The position numbers and the translations under genes are program-made. A stretch of DNA of 64,000 bases from Linnemannia schmuckeri (taxonomy: Eukaryota; Mortierellomycota; Mortierellomycetes; Mortierellales; Mortierellaceae): NCBI GenBank assembly GCA_029449235.1, contig JANATG010000001.1, positions 992,001 to 1,056,000 on the forward strand, given 5' to 3'. A model generated the notes under the pieces. That model was not told where the DNA came from and did not search any database. It saw only the letters and a list, made by a program, of their open reading frames with translations. How positions within the stretch are numbered: the stretch's first letter is position 1; every line of letters starts with the position of its first letter. Of the stretch, positions 25,119 through 38,176 are shown piece after piece.

Positions 25119-28100
25119 ATGCAGACTTCCTCCGATAATTGCCCTCCTAGTCCTTCGTCGTCCTCTTCCTCCTCATCGATAACCATCATCGCCTCCCCTC
25201 CACCTGCCTATTCCTCTTCAAAATTAAAGTCGCTATTCAAGTTCAACAACACCAGCGACCCATCCGTAAGTATTCTTCTGCTCTTGCTCTACTTCCACAG
25301 GTCGCAAAACGCACATACTTCTCTGCGCACACATCCACCTACCCAGCCCGCCTCTCATACATATGAGCAATTACAGAAAGTTAATAAGCAGCCAGCAACG
25401 GGACTTCTTCTGCTGTTAAAATGAAATATCCCTTCCATTGCCGTTGGCAGTACTTCCTTCTCTTTGAACTGGAGTAAAAAAGACGAGCTTGTTGTCTCGC
25501 CTCACCAACAATAAGTGTTTCTTTTATTCGTTATCTCCTTTATTTCCCTTCCCTCCCTTTCTTCTATTCATTCATTCATCCATCCATCCTCTTACTTCCT
25601 CTCATCATCTTCCTTCTCCCATCATCATCTCTTGTTTTTCTTCCTTCTCGTCATCATCTCTCCACTCTCCATTTATATCCGTTATTTTATTTCTTTTTTG
25701 TTCTCCTTTTCTTCTTTTCTCCATTCCCATCATCTCCACACGCACACATACACTACTTATACGCTACGCTGTCATATCCACACTTGGTTCTTTTTCTTGC
25801 ACCCTCACCCTCACTTTCTCACTTCCACTCCACTCCTTCTGACACAGCCTTTTTCACTGCCTCCTCAGTCTCAATTGCTGTCTCCCCAGGCAAATGTCCT
25901 TTGTAAATATCTCTCACTCTCTCTCTCTCTCTGTCCTTCAACACTCCTCCTGATATTTACTGCTGCTTCGGCTGCGCTTAGTTCGCTCTCTTTTCTTCTC
26001 TCAGCACTGACCAAAGTGTGAACCTGACCTCTTTTTTATTTACTTATTTTCTTTTATGCTGATCATTCGATTCTAATTCCTCCTCTTCTACTTTGCTCAC
26101 CTCTTTCCACCCTTTTTCATCTTTCCATCTATTACCATCTAACAGTTTCTTAGGCGAGTTGCCTCTACGCCCAATACAAAGGCAGCCCTCGACGACGCCA
26201 TCAACAATACTCAGAACAAAACGTCCGACTCGAACGGCTCACCAGTACTTGCAAAGTCCAACAGCTCGATCCACTCCACCATGACCACCTCCTCCATGAC
26301 CACAACCGCCACTGGCACAACCGTCGGCAACGGCTCATCACTCAACGGCGGTCTTCATCTCAACATCCCAAAGAGTCCCAACGGATCAGCCTTGGACCTC
26401 AGGAGGGGCGCCTTTCGTCGAACCTACTCTTCCAACTCGATCAAGAAAAAGTCGGTCGAGGTCACACCGAGCAGCTTTGTTAAAATCCGTTTGCTGGGCA
26501 AGGGCGATGTGGGAAAGGTCTATCTGGTCCGCCAAAAGGACACCGACCGGCTGTATGCAATGAAAGGTAAATATGACCAAACAGACCATTCATTTTTTGT
26601 ATTCATTATCTCAGCTGTTGACAACAGGTTATCAACGTCGTGGTACAACTGTATGGCTTCATAGCTCCAGAGGCTATTTTGTTCTCTATGCCAAGCTACG
26701 ATGATGATAATGATAATGTTGCTGCTGTAGATATGGTTCAAGGAATATATGTGTTTTGCTCGGCTTTCGTACCAGGCTATGTCATTCTGTACTGACTCTT
26801 CTTTTGTGCCCACTGTTATATGTCTATTAGTTCTTTCAAAGAAAGAAATGATTAAGCGCAACAAGATCAAGCGAGCTTTCGCGGAGCAGGAGATTCTCGC
26901 CACTTCCAACCATCCATTCATTGTCACGTTATACCACTCTTTCCAATCGGAGGACTATCTGTATCTTTGCATGGAGTATTGCATGGGAGGCGAGTTTTTT
27001 CGAGGCAAGTCAAGCGCCAATCTTTTTTTTTTTTTTTACTCTTTGGATAACGGACTGGATGGTGTACGTACGTTAGTTAGGATTGGATGAAATTGACCTA
27101 ACCAAAGTGTCTGTTTTTGGATGTTGTCCTATTGTAGCATTGCAAACAAGACCAGGGAAATATCTTCAGGAGGAAGATGCCAAGTTCTATGCTGCCGAGG
27201 TCATTGCCGCATTGGAATACTTGCACTTGATGGGATTCATTTATCGCGATCTGAAGCCAGAGAGTACGTCTTGCTCCCTTGCTGTTTTTTGAGAGTGCTC
27301 GCTTTCTTGCCACTGATCGTCTTATCCTGTTCAAATGGCTGTACGGCAATCGATTATGACTAACAGCAAATACGTTATTCCCTTTGTAGACATTCTGTTG
27401 CACCAGACTGGCCATATCATGTTGACTGATTTCGATCTTTCGAAGCAATCTTCGCCAGCAGGAGAGCCAACAGTGGTCAAAACCGGATCGCCTTCGATGC
27501 CTCCAGCGATTGACACAAAGTCATGTATTGCAAACTTGAGGACCAACAGTTTTGTCGGCACAGAAGGTAATTGTTATTCTGGAAGGAGATTGAGAAATTG
27601 CTCAATGGTTCGCATATTTACGTTTGTTATTTATAAGCAACCATGTGGACAGCCAATTAAGATCATCTTTTTTTTATACTTTCTTCAATTAGAATACATT
27701 GCGCCAGAGGTTATTAAAGGATGCGGACATACTTCGGCAGTGGATTGGTGGACGCTCGGAATCTTGATGTACGAGATGTTGTTTGGGGTGACACCCTTCA
27801 AGGGCAAGGACAGGAATGCGACCTTCCAATCGATTTTGCATACAGATGTGCAGTTCCCAGACCACCCAGGGGCTCAACCAATCTCGTCGCTCTGCAAATC
27901 AGTGATCCGCAAGCTGTTGATCAAGGACGACCAACTCCGGCTAGGCTCCAAGGCGGGCGCAAGCGATGTCAAGTCGCATCCCTTCTTCAAGACGACCAAC
28001 TGGGCGTTGTTGAGACATCTTCCTCCCCCCATCATACCCCAACCCTCCTTTGGCGCGGACGCGATCAACTTTCGACAGATGCACGAATCTGTCAGTTTGG

Positions 28101-28353
28101 ATATCGAGGGTGAAGAGCTGGTCCATCAGCACCCCGGAGCCAAGAATCTTTTTGCCAACTTTAGTTCAGGTAAATTGGAAGCACTGGGATGTCATTTTGT
28201 GCATGATGCTTTGGCACCCAGATTTTGTGATGGCATGGGATAAAAAATGGGAGAAAGAAAAAGAAAACGGCACTAACGATATTACCACTTTATCTACTAT
28301 TTTCTTTTTCATTTATAGTCACTCTGCATCATGACGGAGATGATGACTTGTAA
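25119..28353 (+). CDS. AGC-family Ser/Thr kinase, NRC-2 / Fpk1 (flippase kinase) type
   Basis: Seven exons: 25119-25265, 26146-26566, 26831-27004, 27138-27263, 27390-27566, 27693-28169, 28319-28353; 518 residues. The Ser/Thr-rich N-terminus carries FLRRVASTPNTK at the exon 2 start, a motif also seen in NRC-2-like kinases. The kinase domain (about 160-450) has Gly-rich loop GKGDVGKV, ATP-binding Lys in LYAMK, catalytic loop YRDLKPEN, DFD in place of DFG (TDFDLSK), an extended activation-loop insert, then GTEEYIAPEV and AVDWWTLGILMYEML. DFD and the insert are typical of the Fpk1/NRC-2/phototropin branch. The short C-tail NLFANFSSVTLHH resembles the end of this group. Yeast Fpk1 phosphorylates aminophospholipid flippases at the plasma membrane; Neurospora NRC-2 represses conidiation. 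Exact substrate here is unknown. Intron 3 (27005-27137) has a GC donor. The 880-nt first intron is pyrimidine-rich. Confidence 0.92.
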
Positions 28354-28728
28354 ACTTGTACTACATACTTTCGCCATTTTTTGCACATTAAAAAAAAAAA
28401 CTCCATTGGTATACTTTTTTTTCAAAGAAAGTGACAGGCGATGGACACCGAAGGAGCAAATGCAGGTGTGAGTGCGGATCATATTACATTTTACTGCCCT
28501 GCTAAAAAAGAAACAAATGCGATATGCGGAACGCCCGAAAGGCACGCCATTAGCGCCGAGCGAGCGGGCCGCGGATATGAATGAATGGATGCACATGCGT
28601 GTGAGCAAAAAAAAAAAAACACCAGCACCTTTGCGTTCGCAATTTACGATAATGCATCAAGTTTGTCGGAGGTTAATATGATTGTGCCATGGGATTGTTC
28701 ATTAGAAGATAGGGCAAAACAACAGAGA
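28354..28728. other. tail-to-tail intergenic region (kinase and dysbindin 3' ends)
   Basis: A 375-bp gap between two stop codons, A/T-rich, with an ATTAAA-like signal followed by an A run near 28388. No gene seen. Confidence 0.55.
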
Positions 28729-31457
28729 TTAAGGGTTTATTAGCGACGTGGTCGACGAGTACTTTGCCAAGGCCGAGAACGCCGAAATGGTGGATCCTGT
28801 TGCTGCCACCTTGCTATTGTTTCCTGCAGCAACTGCAGCAGCAGCAGCTCTTGCTCTTCGTGCCTTTTCAAGTGGGTCCAAATCATCGTCATCCTCACTC
28901 GTCTCCTCGTCTTCCTCCTCCTCCTCGCTCGTATCTTCACCATCCTCTTCCTCCTCATTCGACGGGCTCTCTCCGATTTCACTCTCATCCTCTTCTTCTT
29001 CTTCCACATCATCATCACCCTCCTTCGAATCGCTCTCAGTAGCAGGGCCCAAAAACCGATCCAGATCCTCCTTCTCTCTCAACTTCTCATCTTCATAATC
29101 GTCCTGATACCCCAACAAAGACGATGGGTTCGCAAGCAGAGCTTTCGATACTTCGTCATCCCCGAGTCGCAAACGCCTCAATGCTGCAGCTGTTGTCGCG
29201 GTCCTCACCGCCAATGTCGTCGCCTGAGTGGATCCTATGTTGCGCTTCGACGAAGCAGACCCCGAATCCTGTTGGACGACGGAACCTTCTACTACTACTA
29301 CTCCGACGGAATCAGGATCGGCCTCGGCCAATTTCCATAGATCCTGCTGTCTCTCCTCCTGAGTACGTCGGAACTGTGCCATATCCGTCTCAAATTGATT
29401 CTGGTACAATCGCAACTTTCTAGCAGCCTCTTCCTTCTGGAACTGTTCGCTCCTCGTCGACAACAACTCTGCCTTATCCCACAGCTCCTTTCTAAAAATT
29501 CAAGGGTGGATAGAAATAAGAATAATAGTGTCAGCAAGATGCTTGGGAAGATCAGCAAGATGCTTGGGAAGACATGAAGCCGACGTGTTCAAGAACTGAC
29601 AACAGGTAAAATAGGTGCGATGCTCTTCACCTCTTAGACTCCATGTATTTATCAAGTTCGTTGACTTGAGACTTTTTCCAGTCGGCCAGGGTCATGACTT
29701 CTGCATCCTCTTCCAGCTTCTCTATTGCGCTCTCCAATCCGACCAGCTTTTGTTGAATGTTCTCTAGTAAAATGTCAAGTAAACCCAGAGGTTAGCTCAA
29801 GCTGCTTTTATCATGAACAGAATGGAAACAAAATGACACATTCGAAAACTAAAAAGAAGCGACTTACCCGTCATGGACATGATATTGGTGAGGCTTTGGT
29901 CCAATTGCTTGATATCCTTGGCTTCTTCGACTAATTGCTCCGAGGTGGTGGCATGACGAAGGCATAGCTCCAGTACCTTTTGCAGAATTTCATCCGCATC
30001 CTAATTATATATAACATCAGCGCAAGGGTAATGTGAGTTAAAGTTCGATTTTCAGGGCTACTGGACAAGTAAAGAGGTTTACATAGTGCATGATAAATGA
30101 TCTTACGTCGGCGCGCTCAGAGTTCCTTGCGGTATGGTTGTGGATCTCTGTCCAAGAGTCCTGGTATCTAATATCAACAACAGTAATATCCATACAAATT
30201 TCCAAGTCAGTAAAAACTCTTCCTCAGTCCTTCGTATATAAATACCTTTCAATCAGAAGAAAACATCAAGGCAATCTCGGGTTACCTTCGAGCCATCTGT
30301 TCAACTTCCGGCATCCGCTTCGCACGCTCCAAGGCAACATCCTGCTGTGCCCGAATCTTGGCCAACAACGCCGCCGTTTCCTTCGAAGCCTCCTCCGTCT
30401 TGACGCCCATCTTTAATTCACTGTCTGCCCTCCTCGCCATCGTCGGCCTACCAAACTTTGTTCCTGCTCCCACTGCTGTAGTAGTCGACCGGCGTATCGA
30501 ATCTGCATCGCTCTCCATCCCACCACTATCACCTCTCACATCGCTCCCAACAGCAAAAGAAGAAGAATCATCTTGTCCATTCCAAGCCCAAACACGACTC
30601 CGACTTGCCTGCCCCCCATCCCTCCCATTCAAATAAGGACCCGCCCCACCTCCACCTCCAGTGGAACTACTCATATGTCCCGTTAACCCAAGACCACCAG
30701 CTAACTGTCCCAATCCCAGCCCACTCCCCAAACTCTTGATCGACTCTGTCACAGATTCAGCAATCGATCCCTGCCGGTGCACAGACGTAGCCCTCCCCCC
30801 TCCAGCTCCTATACTACTGCCCGATGTAGACGTCGGCATTGCTCCACCACTCTGTCGTTTGTTGGTCAGTGAAGGTGGAAGGAACGATGACCAGGACCCA
30901 GACCCAGACCTATCCCGCGTGATCGTGGAATTATTAGTAGTACTCGTACTACTGCTGACACTACTCGACCGGTTAGATCCTCGCTCCTGTTCAGTTCCTG
31001 ATCTATTAAAGTCTGGCGTACTTTCTGGACTCGTGGTTCGCATAGGGTTCTGCTGATGCCCTTGATGCTCCTGGTGTTGTTGTTGTTGTTGTTGATGTTG
31101 GTGTTGCTGGTGTTGTGAATCGACAGGATTGTTCGCCAAGACTGTCCTCAGACTCTCGACGCCGGACTTCATCGCCTGCAAACTAATGAACAACAAGAGC
31201 AAAAGGGTATAAATGTGTCAATTGACTAGGAACTACCCACACAGATATTCATGTGGACAACATGGTAAAATTGTAGATGGCAAGTATGAGTAACAAAAGC
31301 AAACAATAGCAATAAGGAAAACGCACAATGAGCTTTACCCTTGCTGGCTCCTTGCGCGGAGTTCATCCTGGCCAAGGCTACAAAGCATCAATTGAAAGAT
31401 ATACAACGACATGATGTAAGTTTCTATGGTCGAAGTCTTGGCATAATAAAACGCTGT

Positions 31458-31491
<34 letters not shown>

Positions 31492-31594
31492 TGCCCATCC
31501 CAACAACGACATTGCAGCAGAGGGCTGACAGCAGAGAAGCTCATTACAAGGTATTTCGAAGAGAGTCTGATGTGTTGAAGATGTTCTTGAACAT
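28729..31594 (-). CDS. DTNBP1: dysbindin homologue (BLOC-1 subunit-like) with a large disordered insertion
   Basis: Seven exons: 31594-31548, 31377-31339, 31182-30286, 30167-30107, 30000-29868, 29763-29631, 29491-28729; 690 residues. Dysbindin is a coiled-coil subunit of BLOC-1, which works in endosome-to-lysosome-related-organelle sorting. The region about 325-500 follows animal dysbindin in order: RRYQDSWTEIHNHT, then a coiled coil with SLTNIMSMTENIQQKL, LEEDAEVMTLADWKKSQ, ELDKYMESKRKELWDKAELL and FETDMAQFRRTQEERQ. The acidic Glu/Asp/Ser tail (about 560-660) also echoes the animal protein. Residues 40-320 are a Gln-, Ser- and Gly-rich insertion absent from animal dysbindin. The two tiny first exons (MFKNIFNTSD and LGQDELRARS) are supported by phase and splice sites but are the least certain part. 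Confidence 0.82.
31459..31488. repeat. A30 homopolymer (T30 on the coding strand) in dysbindin intron 1
   Basis: Thirty consecutive A on the plus strand inside the intron 31547-31378. Confidence 0.9.
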
Positions 31595-31866
31595 GCTGGG
31601 CGGGGCATGTACTTCTTGAGAGAAAAAAAGAGGTTGTAAATGAGAAAAGTGAAGGTTGCAACTGGACACGCGGCTGAACAAAAGTACTGCTGCTGTCACA
31701 AAGCCACATCAGACTCCTATCTTCCTCTTCTCTATGTGCCTGCAGTTTTCATTTTTTATAGATTTTTTTTTATTCTTTGTTCAATAAGTTGTTTGATTTG
31801 TGGTATTTTGCAAAAGGGCGTGAGGTGCGAAGTATCTAGAGAGAAAATGTGAGAGAGAAAAACTGT

Positions 31867-34800
31867 TTATGCATAAATGTATGGATGACCAGAAGCTGCT
31901 GCCTTTTCTGCTGCCGTCTTGGCATAGTCCTCCTCAATGAACCGTCTTTCCTCTTCCGAAAGTTCAAACGGCTCATCGTCATCCTGCACTGGCACCTGTA
32001 GGTTCGACGTAGGATAGAGTACGGCTGACTCTGTTACAGAGTGGCAGTTGATCGAGCTGTGGTCGTTACCGCTGATGCTGTTGCTATTGCTGTTCAGACT
32101 TGAGCGAAGCTGGCTATAGTCAGGGTCGGACAATGTCTGGTCCTGATGCAGAGGCGAAGGCTGGTGGGGTGTGCGGCGAGGAAGATATGATGAAACTGTG
32201 CGGATCTGTCTGGGATAACCATTGACTGTGGGGGCGGGGGCAGGGGCGGGGGCGTGAGCACGGCGTGCACCTCCTGCCTGTTGCTTGTGCTGTTGTGCTG
32301 TCCATTCGGCAACCTTTTGGCGGTGGTCTGCCATAAGGGCGTCAATGCTCTTCAACAATCCGAGAACGACTTCGGCGTGTTGCTTGCGGACGGGATCCTC
32401 CGAGCACAGAGCTCGTGCCTTGGCAGCCCTAATCTGTCTATCCATATCGCCCTCCGTCACTGGCTTGGTTGTTGGGGGGTGGAAGATAACCTTGCCTTGT
32501 GGCTCCTCCAAGTGAGTCTGTGCCAACTGACGAGTCATCGCGTCCAATGGGTCCAAAGGCTCCGATGCAGCAGCCGCAGCAGCAGCCGCAGCAGCCTGTC
32601 TAGCCTTGGCCTTTTGAATCAATCCTTCAAACTTGCTCGACGAGGTATGTGTTGCTGAAGAATGAGCCGAGTCGCTCTCCTTTGACTGTGCAGTGGTTTC
32701 CTGGTCCTGATCCTGATCCTGTTCGTCCTCAACATCGTCTGTCTCAATCTCTGGCAGGGGTGCATTTGGAACAGCTGGTGCGTTAAGCAACACCAGTTCA
32801 GGGTCCATGCCCTCGTAAGCCGAGCGTGGTGTTTTCTTCTTCTCCGCCTGTGGGCTCATCATCATCATCATACCGCCCGCCTCCGCAGCGAGCTTCTCCT
32901 GCTTGGCCTTGGTCTGAGTACTCATATCGGCATAAGTGCGCTCGACCTTGACAACAACCGTTGGCACAAAAGTCTCCTCGTGCTCGGTCTTAATGGTACG
33001 AGAGATGTTGTTGCCTCTAGGAGAAATGTTGCTGTTCCTAACAGTGTTCATGGTGTGGGTCTGGGTTTGGTAGGGGTTGGTGGCCTGATGGACGCTGTTC
33101 TGGAAAGGCATGGCTTTAACAACTCCTGGTCTTGAGACTTGTCCAGACGCTGGAATTTCCCAAGGTAAACCTGCAGTTCCATATGGCACCGAAGGAACTG
33201 TAGCGCCGACGACAAATGGATCTTCAGGGAGGAGATTGCTGTAAATCGACTCTTCTGTAGAAGAAACCGATGTGCTGGGATAACCAACGCCGTTGAAATT
33301 GCCGCCATTGTTGTAGTTCATATTGTTGTTAGCGAGTCCAGGGTTGTAGTTGGGAACGACTCCTGCAAAGTTGGCATCCAGAGCAATCGGATTCTGCTTT
33401 TGTTCGGGGAACAAGGTCTCGAAAGTCTGAGGCTGGAAGACCTCTCCACTGACGTCCTCAAACAAAGTCGAGCAGAATTGGTTGAATTGGTTGAATTGGT
33501 TCCAGTCGTTCACATCGGGCAAGGAAGTGAGCAGGCGGTCTGGGGTCAAAGGGTTGACTTCCAAGATAGCCGAAAGCGCATTCAAACGTCCCATCATATC
33601 TAAAAGTAGCAACAGGATGACAAACATGGTCAGCTCTGGTTACACATACAATAAAAACATGTCATACCACCGCTACCCAACTCGTGTCGTGTCGAATAAG
33701 GCAGAAACACTAAAGTAGGGTTCAACAGAGAGGGCGAAATGGGCGGCGTCTTTTTTAAGAATAGCATATTGAGTTTTGTTCAGGCTTTTTTACCTTCATT
33801 GTAGGAAGGGTCCAGACGCTTCTTCTTTGCCTCCAGGGCAAAGGATCCCAGGGTGTCGGTCAGGATCTCGTCAAAACCATCTCGCGAGCGCTTGGCGCTG
33901 ACGGGCGAGATCATGTTTTCATAGCCAGGATTGGGGAAGACGCCATAGTACGCTCCAGACACGTCGACGGTAGGTCTTGCAAACTGATGGTTGCTGTTAT
34001 CGACTAAATCAGGCGTGCTGAAGAGATCGGAGTGAGGTGGGAACGGCGAAGCTTTGAAAGCAACGAAAAACGTAGCGTGTGCATATGCAGATAGAAACCG
34101 AAAAAAAGATGAAAAAAAGGTTAGACGGAGGAAAATATTAAGGAGAGAGAGAAAAAAAAAACTGCGCATGGCATATGGGTAAGAAAGCGGGTGAAAGTGG
34201 TTCGAGCATTAATACCAAAACAAAAAAAAAGCAGACGGTTGTTTATGTTCTAGTCACTTACAGTGCCCAGGATTGGTCCAGGGCTCGTTCGAATCGGCCA
34301 TACTGGCAGGCGAGAGGGGCATGGAGTAGGGCGATTGGGCGGAGAGGGTTGAGGATGCGATTGAGGGCGATCGATCGAGATAGGAGGGAGGAGTGAGGGG
34401 CTGGTAATTTTGGTCGATGTTTGGCTGGAGGTGGGCGGGCATACCCAGCGTAGGAACGACGCCGTCTCCGTCCTGATGGGTCTTCTCATGCTTCTTGAGA
34501 TCTTGGGGACGCTTGAAGCCCTTTCTACAAATCTATTTTCCCATTAAGAAAAATGCCAAGAGAAACAAAAAATAAATAGCAAAAAAGATAGATCCGGAGT
34601 CAGTGTGTCATGCCAGGAGGGCTGTGGTCCGACCGATATAAATCGACTTCACAAAAAATAAGAGTAAGAGTGTCGTCTTGGCAAAACGGGCATCCGGGCT
34701 GGTTGCCAAGAACGAGCACGAAACAAACAATACATTGAAAATAAAGAAAAACTCAATTGCATCTTAACAACAAGCAATCCTCTACACTGCCCAATTGCAT

Positions 34801-35144
34801 ATAATAAAAAGGAGACTGCAGGGGCGTGTGTTTGTGGGTAGGAGGGATAATATAACATCACCAACATAAAAAAAAATGGCGCTTACGTCGCAGTGGTAGG
34901 GCTTGGAGGCAACATGGACTCGCAAATGCGAGGTGATATGGTCTCGCTTAGCAAACGTGGGCACAGAGCACTTGTCCCAGCGACAGGTCAAGCATAGGTT
35001 GTGATGAGCCTTGCGGCCGACATGGTCGTCCCTCAAGTGCTCGTAGAGCATCTCGGCGTCGTCAAAGTTCTTGAGACATGAGTCCCACTGACAGATGTAG
35101 TCGTCCGAAAAGATGAAGGACTGAGGGGAAGAGACACTGTCCAT
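31867..35144 (-). CDS. pacC: PacC/Rim101 ambient-pH zinc-finger transcription factor
   Basis: Four exons: 35144-34887, 34532-34262, 34051-33794, 33599-31867; 839 residues. The three C2H2 fingers characteristic of PacC/Rim101 lie at about 15-110: CQWDSCLKNFDDAEMLYEHL, CLTCRWDKCSVPTFAKRDHI with SHLRVH, then YHCD-ICRKGFKRPQDLKKH, split by intron 1 between the two cysteines. In the Pal/Rim pathway alkaline pH triggers C-terminal proteolysis, freeing a factor that binds GCCARG sites. After the fingers come Pro/Ser-rich segments, a basic nuclear-signal-like patch (EAKKKRLDPSYNE), an Ala run near residue 600 and an acidic C-terminus. The cleavage site cannot be read from sequence. The long leader upstream is AG-rich. 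Family assignment is firm; the 34051 boundary was set from reading frame. Confidence 0.93.
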
Positions 35145-38100
35145 TGGGGCGAGAAAAAAAAAAGTACAAAAGTGTTTAGAGAAAGAGAGGAAGTGTCGTT
35201 TGCTTTGCTATTTTTATCGTTGTGCTGTGTTTGTTGTTGCTACTGTTTGTGGTTAGTTGCTGTTGCTGTTGCTGTTGGTGTGTGTGTACAAGGAGAGGGT
35301 AATGTCGAAGGGGAGACAAGGTGGTGGCGTTTGTTCTTTGTAAAGAGGGAAAAGGGACGTTTCGACAAAGACAACAGAAGAGAAGATAGAAGATAAGAAG
35401 GTGACGAATGAAAAGAAGTAAAAAAAAGAAAGAAAAGGAAAAAGAAAATCGAAAAAATAGAGAGAGAGTGTAAGAGTGAGTGAGAGAGGGAAAGGGTGGT
35501 CTACTTATGTATGTCGGATATTTAGGTTTGTTTGCCAGCTAGCCGGTGGAGGAAAGAGGTCTTGGCTCAAGGAAACGCCAAGCCAATTTACTCACACTCA
35601 CACACCTTACTTCACCCACTTCCCTCAATTCATATCACGCATTCTTTGCATTACGCTCACTACTTGCCCTCCCTGTCCGTCATGGGCAATTGTCTTCCGA
35701 TAATAAAAACAAATAACCAACGAACGCCCAGCCATCTCACCATCATTATCATCATCCGCTCACTCAAGTCTTGTCCCCCATCTCTGTTCCCTTAGGGTCT
35801 CCGTCCAGCCTACTTATTTGCGTCACGGCTGCTACTATTGCTAATGCTGTTGCCTGTTGACACCCTTTTTCTCTTCACTCACCTTGTTCCTGTCATCGAC
35901 TCTGACCCAAACGGCGGAATCCATCCTGTCCATCTTTGCCAGTTCGAATCTCTCTTTTGTCCTCTTCACAACCTCTTTAACTACTAAAAAAAAAAAAAAA
36001 AAAAAAAGCCTTTTCCCCATCCATGTGTTCGTATATACCATCGCAAACATATCGGGCTGTCGACTACAACCCATTCTGCTGTGCAAGGGCGGGAAAAGAG
36101 ACTTTCTCTCTGCTCGCACGCCGCCTCTTACTCTTTCTCTCCCTTTTCTCCCCTGTGGCTAAGCGCCCAACCCGCTCCGCCTCATATCCTCCCTTCTCAT
36201 CCCTACTTCCACATTTATTTTTGCTTTCTCCATGGAGTATTTTTCAACACCTAATTATCCACAACGGTTATTAATTGCTCTTTTGGTGAAATGGCCAACA
36301 GCCCTCACTTTGTTTCTTTGTCATTCTCTCATTATGATGCTCACTCGTCTCCCCTTGCGGCCTATTCAGCCCTCCAATGCTGCTTCCCTTTTTTATTCCC
36401 AAAGTCTTGGCTTTGTCACCCCTTCCCTTCCTCCGTTCTCGCTTTTCTTCCGTCCTCCTGCCTTCAGCGATCTTTGATCGGGCTGTTGAGAAATTAGAGG
36501 TGAGAGGGTGAGCACGAGCCTTGGAGGAGAGGATGGTGGATGGAAGACAAACTGAGTTTTGCCCAGTGTTCTTGCCACATGAACACAACACATTTATTCC
36601 GTTAATACTACTAAACAAAGACATGAGCAACAAAGAAAAAAAAGAACAAAAGAAAACAAAGAAAAAACGAGGCTGTGTGCTTGAAGCATGTATTTTTAGA
36701 AAGCATTGAGCGCAAACAGTCATCTCAATAGTGGCTGAGTGTTTTCTTTTGTTTATCATGCTTTTTTTCAGTTTTGTCTGTCCACGCTGTTTTATTCGTA
36801 TGACATGGTCATTATTATTGCTTTGCTCGTAGTGTTCGTTTAAGAAAGAGGCACGAATTGAACGTTGAGAATGGGAATTTTACACCTTTGCCTTGCAGAT
36901 TGAGCTTTTTTGTTCCCTAATCAGCAACAAAGTCCGGGAACATTTTTGTCGATTTATTTTCGAATACTTGGTCTTACTGATCATCTCATATAAAGTAGCG
37001 CAAGAGTAAGTTAACAATGCTGCGAATAAAAGGATTAGGCTATTAAAATACATTCTTTGTAGAACAAAAACTGCTCGAAGAGACAGTCGGATGTCATGGC
37101 TGCACCAATCTAGCCTCATTGATCTTTTCAACGCCTCCTCATATCTCTTATATACCCTTCGACATGCCTACGTCTTACTCACGCGCTCTGTCAGCAATAC
37201 CAGTCCAACTATTCCTTTTCCACGGAGACTTGTCTATGAAGACGATGTTGATATATGAAAATGGAGGGCATTTAGAGAAAATACATGATCAGTTTAATAG
37301 TGGAGAACAGAGCGTCAAGAAAGTATTTAATCAAAACTCACCGATTCAAAAGGTTCAGTTTTCTGTTGTTGCACATGTCTTCGATCTTGGAAAGATGGAG
37401 AAAACTCGCGATCACCGCACGTCTATTGTCGACGAGTTATATTAGAAATATATCCGTTGTTGCCGTCTGTATTGCAGAACATTCCCACCCTACTCCTCCG
37501 AGTACTTCATACAGGCCAATCTCACTCAGTGATAATACGTGCCTCGATGCTGAACTCAGTAACGGACTCAGTTTCATGGTATACTGGTGATAACTCATAG
37601 CTCGGAGGGCGGTGTTGGCAAGTACGCAAAGCGGAGCGTAAAGAGCGGAATGTTTTCTCCTGCTTCCATGAGATTGATCGACTGGGCTTTTGCAGCAAAA
37701 TGGACGAAAGGCATTGATAATGACGGCAGCTCGTCCTCACCTAGGTTTGGCGTTCCGAGCTGAACAAACTATGTACAGCGTTCTCTGCTCGGATCAGTGA
37801 AACAAAACAACATATGCGTGTTTTCGTGCAAACAGGGCATAAAACGCAGCTTGTCTTTTCTCTTTCCATTTCTTTCCCCTTCTTTCTTCTTTCTTTCTCT
37901 CCTCTTTACCTTTCCCGGCCACCCCAAGAACACAGATAAGCAAAGCTTCTTTCTCCACCTGCTCTCCCCTCCCATCCTTCCACCCTCCCATCCTTCCACC
38001 CTTCCATCCTTCCACCCCTCCACCCTTTCACCCTTCTCCTTTACTTTTCTCATATTGCCACCCCTTCTACACTTTCTGTCCTTCTTTCCTTACCCCTCAT

Positions 38101-38176
38101 ACTTCCGCCACCATAGTCAACATCTATCGTTATCGTATTCCATCCTTAACTTTATTTTTTTTGTACTCTCATCCAG
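35145..38176. other. intergenic region between pacC and the candidate membrane-protein exons
   Basis: No convincing gene. It contains an A-run at 35985-36007 and pyrimidine tracts (35850-36480 and 37855-38160). An ATG at 35683 would encode MGNCLP, a myristoylation-like start, but the frame ends after 37 codons with no clear donor. The missing 5' exon(s) of the following gene may lie here. Confidence 0.45.

Noticed and set aside
35683..35796. MGNC-starting (myristoylation-like) short frame
   Set aside because: Only 37 codons, no convincing donor site, composition of a leader region.
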